From Apis mellifera (lineage: Eukaryota > Arthropoda > Insecta > Hymenoptera > Apidae), in contig NC_037649.1 in NCBI RefSeq assembly GCF_003254395.2, forward strand, positions 7,969,032 through 8,033,031: DNA of 64,000 nucleotides. The letters run 5' to 3'. Positions within the stretch are counted from its first letter, which is position 1. Each line of letters begins with the position of its first letter. The notes under the pieces are model-generated. The model worked only from the letters and a program-made list of their open reading frames with translations. It ran no database searches and was not told where the DNA came from. The position numbers and the translations under genes are program-made. Shown here one piece after another: positions 54,429-64,000 of this stretch.

Positions 54429-56752
54429 ATGTTTTTCGTTAAGCGTTATCTTAGAATATCGCGTTTTCGCAGAGAAAACGCGCTGCGAAGTTGGCGTGGA
54501 GGTCAAGTCGTAAGCAGCGCGACAAGAACGAAGACGACGGCTACAACGGCGGGTCGGCTTGTACTGGTGGCCTGCAAGGACACCGTGAAGCTGACTAGCC
54601 GCCAACTCCTGCAGGGACAGCAACCTAATCGAAATTGCAACAGATCGGTCACCACGTCTTCCAACGAGGATATCGTGGAGGCCATTCGGCTCGAGGATAT
54701 CGCAATGAAGCAAGAACCTGAAGATGAAAAAGATTTTTATTTAGAGGCGGCTGAATTGCCATCTCTATCACCTTCGACTAATCGTCATGCAGGTGCTACA
54801 CACCGTGTTCGTTCCCATACACGTAGCCTTCGTGCGATGACAAATCCAAGCGCAGTTTGGGCACATTTTGATCTATGTGCAAATGATCCTTTGCGAGCTC
54901 AATGTCGAATTTGCGGTGCGGTTGTTGTCAGAGGCGGAGCGAATCCACGCCAATGCGGTACAACGAATCTTCATCGACATCTTAGAGTACATCACGGTGG
55001 CAGACTCATTGGCAGTCATTATCACGGTAATGGTAGTTGGTTATTGGAGATATTTTATATGCTGGAAAAGTGACAATTATTTAAAGGGTATTAACAAATA
55101 CTATTATATAAAATAATAGTATATATAAATTATAATTATAAAATAAAATTAAGTTTTATATTTATACTTTTTTTTTTATAAATTAATATTAAAATTTATA
55201 ATTAAAGTATTTTTCATTTTTTTAAATATTAAATACTTACATGTGCAAATTTTTAAAATATCTTTTTGATATCTTCTGGAGAATCATTTTAATAAAAAAA
55301 AAATAAATTATTTGTCTTTTTATAAAATATATTATGTCTATTTATGATTAGAACAATGAAAATGGTTTTTTTTTCAGTATTACAATCACCTTCTTCGAGT
55401 AATTCAACTGGCAAAACTATAAGAATAGCAGCGCAGTCCTTGGTAAGATCTCATATTAGAAACATTGCACCAGCACCTATATCACAGCAGCAACAACAGC
55501 AACGTCAACCAAAGACTCTTGTGTTAAAAACAATTCCCTTAAAAGTAAAGCAGGTTGCACCTACAACTATTAAAATGCCACCACGACAAACTAGTCAAGG
55601 AGTACCTCATAATATTGTACATCAACAACCTACAGAGGTAATGAACTTTCAAATGAGATATACAATATTTCTATATAGATTTTATAGCAGCTAAAATATG
55701 TAATATATATTTTTCAGGTTTGTTTGAGATGGAACAGTTATCATAGTAATATGCAAAACAGTTTTCCATCTTTATTGGATTCTGAACAATTTGTTGATGT
55801 TACATTGGCTTGTGAAGGCCGTTCGTTAAAGTGTCATAAAATGATATTGTCATCTTGTAGCGATTATCTCGCAGATTTATTACGAGAAAACCCATGTCAA
55901 CATCCGATTATTTTAATGAAAGATCTTAAATTTTGGGAAGTTGAAGCACTAGTCAAATTCATGTATCGCGGAGAAGTAAATGTAGCTCATGATAAATTAC
56001 CCCAACTATTGAATGCAGCTGAGGCATTACAAGTGAAAGGATTAGCTGGACCCAATCCTTCTTCACAGGTGAATAATGATTTTTTTATTTTTTAAATAAA
56101 TATAATTCTGTTAATTAAAGTTTCATAAAGTATATTTTTTTAATAGAATTCAAAACCACCTTTACTTATTCCACAATCAAAGCCAATAATATCTCAACCA
56201 GTTTCGCGAATCGCTTCAGAGACCAAAGAGAAAGCTTCCACTTCCGGAGTTTCTACGCTTTCTAGTCCTAAACGTGTGCAAAAACGACAACATTCAGAAC
56301 CAATTGAACCAAAACCCTTTACTAAAATACGTTTACAACGACCTGTTACACCTACATCACCGACTACTACTGTTAAACTTGAACCTTTAGATATTCCTCT
56401 TAGTCCTACAGAGATATTTCCTGAAAATAATGAAGATAGTTCAACTCCGTCGAACTTTGACAAACTTATGAGTTTACATGAAGAAGATGATCCAGGTGGT
56501 AATGAAGCTATTGATGGTGAAAGAGAAATTAATTTCTGTGAGATACCTGAACCGCCCGATATAAATGATAGCGAAGATCAAATGGAATTCGTACCTACGG
56601 ACTTTTTAGAACAGGAACAAGATATAGTCGAAGAAACTGAAATAGCCACGAACAAAGATTGCAAAGAAGAAACCAGAGAGGATAGTTCAGTTGAACTTGA
56701 AGGAAATGGAGTGAAAAAAGAACAATGTTCAAAAGAAAAAAAACCAGTTTAG
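54429..56752 (+). CDS. BED zinc finger-BTB/POZ transcription factor, at least 4 coding exons
   Basis: Exons: first coding exon to 55026, then 55378-55637, 55718-56068 and 56147-56752, with phases consistent. Two starts are possible: ATG 54429 (604 aa) or ATG 54705 (512 aa, MKQEPEDEKDF). An acceptor at 54472 (TTCGCAG) would exclude the first and favour 54705. Numbering from 54705: a BED finger spans about residues 52-97 (W52, C67, C70, H92, H96 or H97). Residues 108-194 form a basic, Gln-containing linker (SQQQQQQRQ). Residues 195-311 form a TTK/BAB-type BTB domain (LRWNSYHSNM, FVDVTLACEG, CHKMILSSCS, FMYRGEV). Residues 312-512 form a Pro/Ser-rich then acidic tail with VKLE and VKKEQ, possible SUMO sites. 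BTB drives dimerisation and BED binds DNA, so it is probably a nuclear regulator. An AATAAA at 57694-57699 followed by a GT-rich tract is a likely poly(A) site, with another at 58118. Confidence 0.85.
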
Positions 56753-58140
56753 TAAGATGATCAATGAATTCAGTACTTGGTTTGTTTAATGATATAAGAT
56801 CTATGTTTGATTTTTTTAAAATAGATTTTTAGAATTATCCAGTATTGCTATGAGATCTTTATTCTCCATTGAATATTGATTTCGATTATTTTCTTTTTTT
56901 TTTTCAGAATTAATACAAAAAAAATAATGTATATATTATTTTTATGATAATGTTTTACAAAATCTATCATTATAATAGATTCATAATCACTATAATAGAT
57001 TCATAATTTGAAAATTCTATTTTATTTATATTTGATCAATTAAAACACAGTGTGGAGTTGTATAATGATATGTCATTTATTCAGAGTAATATGGCAAATA
57101 TTTCATCTACATTGTAAATAGAACGTAAACGATAAAAAAGTAAAACTATTTTTACCACTTACTACATGAATTGTAGTGACTATAATATATATCGGATATC
57201 TTTCGAATATTTTCTCCAAGTACATGGTTCAAAACTGATATTTCTATACAAAAAATAATGCCAGAAGATATGATTTAAGTAAAGATTACTAATTAATTGT
57301 ATATAGTTACAAAAGTACCTATAACTAATTTTAGTTTAATCGTATTATTATATTAAAAATTTGAGTTTGACATTGACGTTTAATTATTACAACGTCTTTA
57401 TTATAATATCTTTAATTATTACAATTTATTTGTTAAAAAAAACTCGATCTACACTTTTATATTATAATCTTGTAATTCACAGATTAACTTCAGTAATCAA
57501 GTAGAAGTTGATCAATCATTTTAAATAATGCAATTTTTACTTTGAATCATTGTTGAAAATTTACAGATTACCTTTCTATTTCTATTACAAATATGCTAAC
57601 AACATACAAAGAATGTTGCTTCTTTAATGAAAAGTTGTACCTGTTAATTTGAAAAGTGTTTACAGTATAATCTAATGAAGAAACAGTACAACAAATAAAT
57701 GTTTTTTTGTGTTTTATTTTTTTTTTTTGTTTATTGTATTCTTTTATTATATATATTGTATGTATGCATTATTTGAAATGGTATGTCTGATTTTACTAAT
57801 AAATTAATAAAAAATCAATGCATTTATAATATATTAATCATAAAAAATTAATATTATATCAAATTGCAAAATTAATAAATTGATAATTCAGTGTTATATT
57901 TTTTATTACATTGTAATCTTTTTCTTAGATTTTTAAAGATTATTATGTATATTTTTTCCAAAAAAATTATTATACCTGTATGTAAGCGTTATGTAAAAGT
58001 AACATTCTACGTATATGGTATATATTACATAGAAATTAGAGGCAAAATTTTATTGTAAAAATCTATATATGATTGGAAAGTATATGTACATTGTAACATG
58101 TGAAATTATGTCTTATAAATAAATTGCTATAATAGTACAT
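56753..58140 (+). other. 3' untranslated region of the BED/BTB gene
   Basis: AT-rich sequence after the TAG stop (56750-56752). AATAAA at 57694-57699 is followed at once by a T/G-rich downstream element, the best poly(A) signal here. A second AATAAA at 58118-58123 would give a longer form. A short direct repeat (TAATAGATTCATAAT) is visible at about 56975-57010. Confidence 0.5.
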
Positions 58141-58366
58141 AGCAAAATAATTTGTATTATTTCTCTTTTTTCTCTAAAAATTTTTTAATATTTTAATTAT
58201 TTATTATGAATTGTAATAATATAATAAAAATGTTGTTTTTCTAATTTTGCTTATGATCTTTTTGTTATTATATATATAGTATATAGAAGAGAAATCAAAA
58301 GTCATCATAATAAATAATAAAAGACATCATAACAATTATGATAAAAAACATTATATTTTAAATAAT

Positions 58367-58371
<5 letters not shown>

Positions 58372-58425
<54 letters not shown>
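58372..58425. repeat. (TA)n microsatellite
   Basis: An uninterrupted run of about 25 TA units between the BED/BTB gene and CUEDC2. A shorter one lies at about 58679-58700. Confidence 0.9.
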
Positions 58426-58431
<6 letters not shown>

Positions 58432-58999
58432 GTATTTCTAAATTAAACGTGAATATTAGAGATAAATTTCTTTTATATTTATAGGGATATAAAAATTTCT
58501 TTACGTTTATTATTTCTCTATTATAAATATTAAAATTCTTGTTTTTAAATTATATTACTGAGACTATAACAATATAATTATATATTATAATTTTAAATAT
58601 TGAAGTTCGAATCTTTCTAATAAAAAATATATTTATATATATTTGTTTTTAAAGTTTTAAATTTTTTAACTATAATGTATATATATATATATATATATTT
58701 TGTAATAATTTTTCTAAAATGATTTTTTAAAGTAATTGATTCTATTTTATTTATTTGTAAAATAATTTCAATTACATACTGATTAATATTTATGCAACAA
58801 ATATTCCAAGGGTTACAGTATCGATATTAGTGTTTCGATGTAAATTGAATTTTTACATTCATACTCTAATAGATTTTATTATATTTATATAAAAAAATAT
58901 ACATTTTAATTCATCATATACAATGAAAATCATTTTATTCTATATAATAATTATTCTTTTTTGAATTATATCAATATTAAAATTGTAATATTAGGATTG

Positions 59000-59170
59000 C
59001 TGATTTGATCCCAAAGTAGGTCGCAACTCGCAATCACGATGGCGCCACGTTATCTTTACCCCTCCCCTTACCGAACTGTCAAATCGAGGAACGTTGTTTG
59101 TATACGAAATTTTTATCAGTTTTCAGCCTCAAGTATAATCCGGGGACTTCGAACAAGTGAATAAGATCAG
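59000..59170 (+). promoter_or_regulatory. Promoter and untranslated first exon of the CUEDC2 gene
   Basis: A compact GC-richer island with CACGATGGCGCC (59035-59046), a C-rich block, and a TCAGT initiator at 59116-59120. The likely leader exon, 59118-59170, ends in a donor ATCAG|GTTCGT. It splices naturally to the acceptor at 60097-60098, which lies one base before the CUEDC2 start codon. Confidence 0.6.
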
Positions 59171-60099
59171 GTTCGTACTTGTGCCTATTTTCACAATGAA
59201 TTATATCAATATTATTTTATGGAATCCTTCGATTATCGCAGATAAACGAAAATGTTAAGAACTCGATGTGACCGGCGCTGCTACCACCTTTCTGTCAATT
59301 TCTTCTTGTCTCTTTCTCATACATTTTTCTTAATAATTCTCGTTATTTAATTCTTCTTATTCAATACAATTAAAAAAATTATTTTTTTTGACATCTTGTA
59401 TAAGATAAAAATATTAATGAAAATTCTTCATTGAATGCAATTTTGTTATAAATTGTGTGTTATTGGTCTTGCTTTATTTCTCTTAACCTATCTAGAAAGA
59501 TAATTGTTTAACTACTAATTGTTTAATTTGAACTTTTTAAATAAAATTTGATGTCAAATTTAATATCATTGATAAAATTTGACATCAATATGCTACGTAA
59601 TAAATTGAAATTGATTGATATGCTTATGTTAGAACTTATAATTTTTATTTAATATATTATAATTATTTACATTATTTACAATTATTTCTTGTAAAATTTT
59701 TTTTAATAAAATTATTATTTTTATTCTATTTTTTCTGCTATGTAAATTTTATGATAAAATTTTCATATTATGATAAAACTGATTTTGCTTAATATTTTAT
59801 GATATATTAATATTATCAAGCATTTCACAGAATATTTATTATTAGTAGTATTTGTTATTAGTATATATATTATTTTCATGAAATTATTAAATAAAATTTT
59901 TATTTTAGCAAAATAAAATAATATTATTTCAAGAAAAATTATATTTATTAATAAATTAATTATTTTAAAAAATAAATTTGTATAAAATAGAAAAGTAACA
60001 GATTGAATCTATATTTATATTTTTAATAGATGACTTTTAAAAAAATATATTTATAAAAAATATATTTTATATTTAATAGATTATTATAAATTTTTTAGA

Positions 60100-61608
60100 A
60101 TGAATCGTACAATGGATGAAAAAGAAGAATTGGTCAAAAAGTCTTTATTTAGTTTTGTGAGGAAAGAGGTACCCACTGCCCAATTAAGGTAAAAAAAAAA
60201 GAAAAATAAAAATGTTTATAATTTGAAAATTTACATGAAATTTATATATATTTAATATATATTTGTAATTTATAAAAATATTATATTATTTCTAGTTTAA
60301 TAGATGATATTGTTTTGAGTTATGTGGTAAGTATGGTAGAAGAAAGTGCACTTGAGGAAGATTTGGATGTTGATGGATTATGTGAAATGGTTTCTGCTTG
60401 CCTTCCTGAGTTTTCTACCATTGAAAAAGAAGCAGTATCTAAATGGTTGTTAGATATTGAAAGCAAATTACGGCAAGAAACTAAAGAAAATGAAAATTGT
60501 CAACCTCAGGATCCTTTGAGTCATATTAGTTTAACAGCTTTGTTACCTCCTGGTACACAAAGAATGAGAGTTCATCATCTTTCAGAAACAAGTGATGCTG
60601 GAAGTGATTCTAGTGGAGAATATTTTTCAGAAGTAAGCTCTTTTTAATTTTTTTTATAAATTAAATATATGATATTTTTTTATTTTATTAAATCAATTGC
60701 ATCATGATTATTTATTTTTATCATAAAAAATTAAAATGTGAAAAATTTAAATATTAAAATTTAAATTTTGAAAAATTTACATGTAAAGATTTTTTATATT
60801 ATTAATTTTCAAATAATACTATTTTACAACAATAAGCTAATATTAGAATAAAATTTAGCATCAAAAAAGTTAATATGATTAATTTTTTTAGTTTAATTGT
60901 CTTATTTTTTTCTACTTATATGACAAATTTTATTTATTAATATATATTATTATATATTATAATTTTAAAATATCAATATATTATATATTAGGAATCATCT
61001 TGGCATCAAGTAGCACTTCTGCAAGAAATGTTTCCAGCTGCAAGTCCAGCAGAAGCTAGACATTGCTTAGCAGTTGCAGGTGGTGATATAGCAAAAGCAG
61101 CACAGCTTGCACTTCATAGACAAGAAGCAGGACAAAGTCTTGTTAGTAATCTTACTTTTCTAACAGTAAGTATCTAGTTTTGAATTTATGCCTAAAGTAT
61201 ATATATTTTTTTTTTAATTAAAAAATATATCATTTGCCTTACATGATATTAAATAACTTACTATTAATTTAAAATATTAAATGCATGTGCATATTTTATA
61301 CTAAAGCAATTATAAACGAAATAAAATAGCGTAATTATTTTCTGTAGCCAAATGGTCGTAACAAGGCCAGAGTAAATGACGAGGAATTGAAATCACGTAT
61401 CATCGCACGATATAGTTACGTTGATAGAGATGATGATTCACGTGAGCATCGTCCAGTCGCCCCGAAAACGGAACCAAAAAAATTAGTACGTTATTTAGAT
61501 AACAAGATTGTAAGTGTGAAAGGTGAACGTTATACTGAAGTAAGAAGAGGTGGTGAAGAGGAAGATGGGAATGAAGGTGGTAGAAAAAGAGGTCATTGCC
61601 GACCGTAA
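60100..61608 (+). CDS. CUEDC2: CUE domain-containing protein 2
   Basis: Ubiquitin-binding regulator. In mammals CUEDC2 interacts with progesterone/oestrogen receptors, Cdc20 and IKK; its insect role is not established here. Coding exons are 60100-60188, 60296-60632, 60992-61165 and 61348-61608, with phases closing at 286 aa, matching the roughly 287 aa of vertebrate CUEDC2. Residues 1-30 include FSFVRKEVP, like the vertebrate N-terminus. The CUE fold lies at about 143-190 (exon 3), with LLQEMFPAASPAEARHCLA and GGDIAKAAQLAL. Exon 4 has the family's conserved C-terminal block: ELKSRIIARYSYVD, RPVAPKTEPKKLVRY, and VSVKGERYTEVRR. The extreme C-terminus (GRKRGHCRP) differs from the YRFH-type ending I recall for vertebrates. 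The start could also be the ATG four codons later; the first is kept because it needs no assumption about skipping. Confidence 0.93.
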
Positions 61609-64000
61609 CCAGTCCCTTTGCCTCCACCCCCCGATCCACCCCCTTGGAGGCATCTAATTTCAAATTAAAGCTTTCACTTACATTCTCTTGTATTGCTTAA
61701 AAAAGAGTACGGATAGGGCGTTGAATTTCTATATTTGTAGCACTATCCATTTTGTTCCTGCTTTCAGTTGACTTTCTCACAATCATCTTTCGCAATCATT
61801 TTTATCAATTTTAGAACTACCTTTTTTGTCCTTTTATGTGTGATATTATCCTTATTGTGATCTGACGCAAGAGATTTGTAGCATTTTAAAAAGCCACGTA
61901 TATATATATATACACACACACAAACACACACACACACACACACACACGATGTACCGTTTACGATATAGATCAATGAAAACTTTTCCCTAATGAGACATCG
62001 CTATTGCTATTATTATTATTGATATTAATACTATTAATATTAATAATAATAATAATAATAATTATATATCACAGTTTAAGTACCTGTTAACGTATAATTA
62101 ATTTACGTGATTTATTTGAAACATTTTACTCTTCATTGAGTGCGATGGTCATTTTCTATTCTTTATTGAGTATAATGATTAATAAATTTTTAATTCAAAA
62201 AAATTTATATAATAGCAAAATCATAAATAAATATAATGTAAATGAAAAAAGAAATTTTTTAATATTTTGTTGTTTTTTTAATAATTTGAAAGTTATATAA
62301 TTTATATAAATTTATATAATTCAAGGATTTTGTTTATTGAATAAAAAGTGACCACTGTGAACTCAATTATTAAACTTAAAACTCAATTTCTGCGATACAA
62401 TGTCGAATTTTATTTTGCATTTTCAACAAATGCAATTTTTTTTTATTGTTAAAATAATATGCACATTTTATTTATTAAACATGTTGTGTGTCTCATATTT
62501 CCAGTGAATATCGTACTATTGTTATATTAACTATTATTATTAAGTCTATAATGTGCTGATATTTTTTGAAATAGGCTAGGCTTGTATATTTTATAATGTT
62601 AACAGTAAGATTAATTTAGTTGATTGTTCCGAAACATTACTCAAATTGAGTGAAATCTCTTTCTCTTTCTTTTTCAATCTATCTCTATCTATCTCTCTAT
62701 ATCACTATGTATGTAATGAAACGTACGTAAGAATTATAAAATAAGTGAAACAATATCTGTGCAAGAAGATTGGTTTCTTGCAAAAGCACTAAAATAAAAT
62801 TATATATAATAAAAAAATTTAGGAATTTTTATGTGCACATTTACTCAAGAAAAATGAAAAATTTCAAATAAATAACTTCTAAGCATGCATAGTTATAATT
62901 ATTGTCTATAATATAATCGAAATTCATTTAAAATTTAATACAATATTGTAAAAAGAAAAATATCCAAATTCTGCAATGGAAATGAACTGCGTATATGCTA
63001 AATTCTTTGATATCGCAGAGCAATTATAATCGAGTTGTAGATTTTAGATAATAAATTGTAGTATACGTATTAGGTACAAAAAATATATTGTATATATATT
63101 TATATATATATATATGTATATTATACATTATATATTTATATATACATATATATACATTTATATTAAATACATAAGCGGGATAAAAAATTGTTTATTGCGC
63201 TATGTAATTTATTGGTATTACTATTGTTATTGCCATTATTGCAAACTTTAAAATGTAGACAGATATAATCATTCAAACTTTAGAATATTAATAAAGTCAA
63301 GTGATATACACTTGCAATAATATATATTAAAGAATGAGGTTTAAGAATGAATTTATAGACATCAAATTTTGATCGTATATCGTAACTGCTAATTGTCAAT
63401 ATAAAAAATGTGTTAATCGGAAATATAAATTTATATTTTCATATTTTAATTAGGCCCATTGATACGCTATCTAATCAGTAATGCATTAAATTTTATTATT
63501 TTCATTTTATCATTTATTTTGTCAAGCATATAATTTCTTATTATTTTAATTGTTTAGAAATTTTCATCTTAATTATTATATAAATTTAATAAAATAAAAA
63601 GAAAAAGAAATATATATATGCAAATATATATATATATACAGAGTAAATTTCGTTTTTGGGTTATATCTTGGATATAATGAGAAAAATAAAATATTATTCT
63701 ATGTTTTTTTCTGTTCTTCATATAATTATCAAATTTTACAAGATTAAAATTATAATAATTAATAATTTTTTTATTTTTTTCTATTTAAAAAAAGTACATT
63801 TTTTTTGTTTCTAAATGTATAGTCTCAAATAATATTACCTTCTTATTTTGCTTAACTTTTCTTTGTATAATTTTTTTCTATTTCTAACCAAATACGAAAT
63901 GTAACTTATCTAAATTGTATGGATAATTTTATATATATTAAAATAACTTAGTAGTTGGGCCAATCCTTGCCATAAGTGATTTATATGTATAACATTATAG
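61609..64000. other. CUEDC2 3' untranslated region and AT-rich flank
   Basis: Immediately after the stop is a C-rich stretch (61617-61650), then a TA/CA microsatellite (about 61897-61947) and (ATA/TAA)n at 62036-62061. Several AATAAA signals follow, so the transcript end cannot be fixed. A further TA-rich block is at 63085-63160. No gene is visible between about 62.8 and 64 kb. Confidence 0.5.

Noticed and set aside
54411..54713. Minus-strand ORFs opposite the BED exon
   Set aside because: They are antisense to a coding exon with a recognisable BED finger; GC-rich composition keeps several frames open.
1..64000. CRISPR array, bacterial operon, phage or tRNA/rRNA genes
   Set aside because: I saw no regularly spaced short repeats with unique spacers, no ribosome-binding-site-led gene strings, and no convincing tRNA or rRNA sequence. 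The spliced genes show a eukaryotic nuclear region.

Overview
This is a very AT-rich eukaryotic window, dense in TA microsatellites and homopolymer runs. Its coding exons are short and interrupted, with GT...AG introns. The gene families (insect-type fatty acyl-CoA reductases, a TTK/BAB-type BTB protein, a FLYWCH zinc finger, CUEDC2) and the composition suggest an insect nuclear genome, most likely a hymenopteran such as a honey bee. The species is an inference and was not tested against any database.

Left part (1-14.5 kb), all on the minus strand: a cluster of fatty acyl-CoA reductase (FAR) genes. Only the first 23 codons of one FAR remain at the left edge (1-69). Two complete FAR genes follow at 4851-8929 (6 coding exons, 490 aa) and 11837-14313 (7 coding exons, 507 aa). 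Every splice phase in both closes correctly.

Middle (14.5-38 kb): no convincing protein-coding gene. It holds AT-rich DNA, microsatellites, local duplications and two isolated GC-richer islands on the plus strand that look like promoters with untranslated first exons (about 17.25 kb and 28.6 kb). A weaker promoter candidate lies at 36.2 kb. Some of these may belong to the next gene. A short ORF of unknown family lies at 21.8-22.1 kb.

38.0-41.2 kb, plus strand: a third complete FAR gene (5 coding exons, 516 aa), probably with a long 5' untranslated leader. Its intron 3 carries a three-copy tandem repeat.

41.2-48.4 kb: intergenic. It contains a fold-back cluster of five degenerate units with an AGATGGC core resembling CTCF sites, and a 178-bp tandem repeat in which every unit carries TGACGTCA.

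48.4-56.8 kb, plus strand: a promoter and leader exon, then FLYWCH zinc-finger exons (50653-51740), then a CpG-rich promoter (about 52.3-53.2 kb), then a BED zinc finger/BTB transcription-factor gene (54.4-56.75 kb). The FLYWCH exons end in a phase that could splice in frame into the BED exon, so these may be one compound locus or two genes.

59.0-61.6 kb, plus strand: a CUEDC2 orthologue (4 coding exons, 286 aa) with its own promoter. The remainder to 64 kb is its 3' untranslated region and AT-rich DNA.

Functionally, the FARs reduce fatty acyl-CoAs to fatty alcohols (cuticular lipids, waxes, pheromones). The right half encodes chromatin or transcription proteins and a ubiquitin-binding regulator, with no evident pathway link to the FARs. 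All exon joins were worked out by hand from splice motifs and reading phase; no transcript evidence was available.
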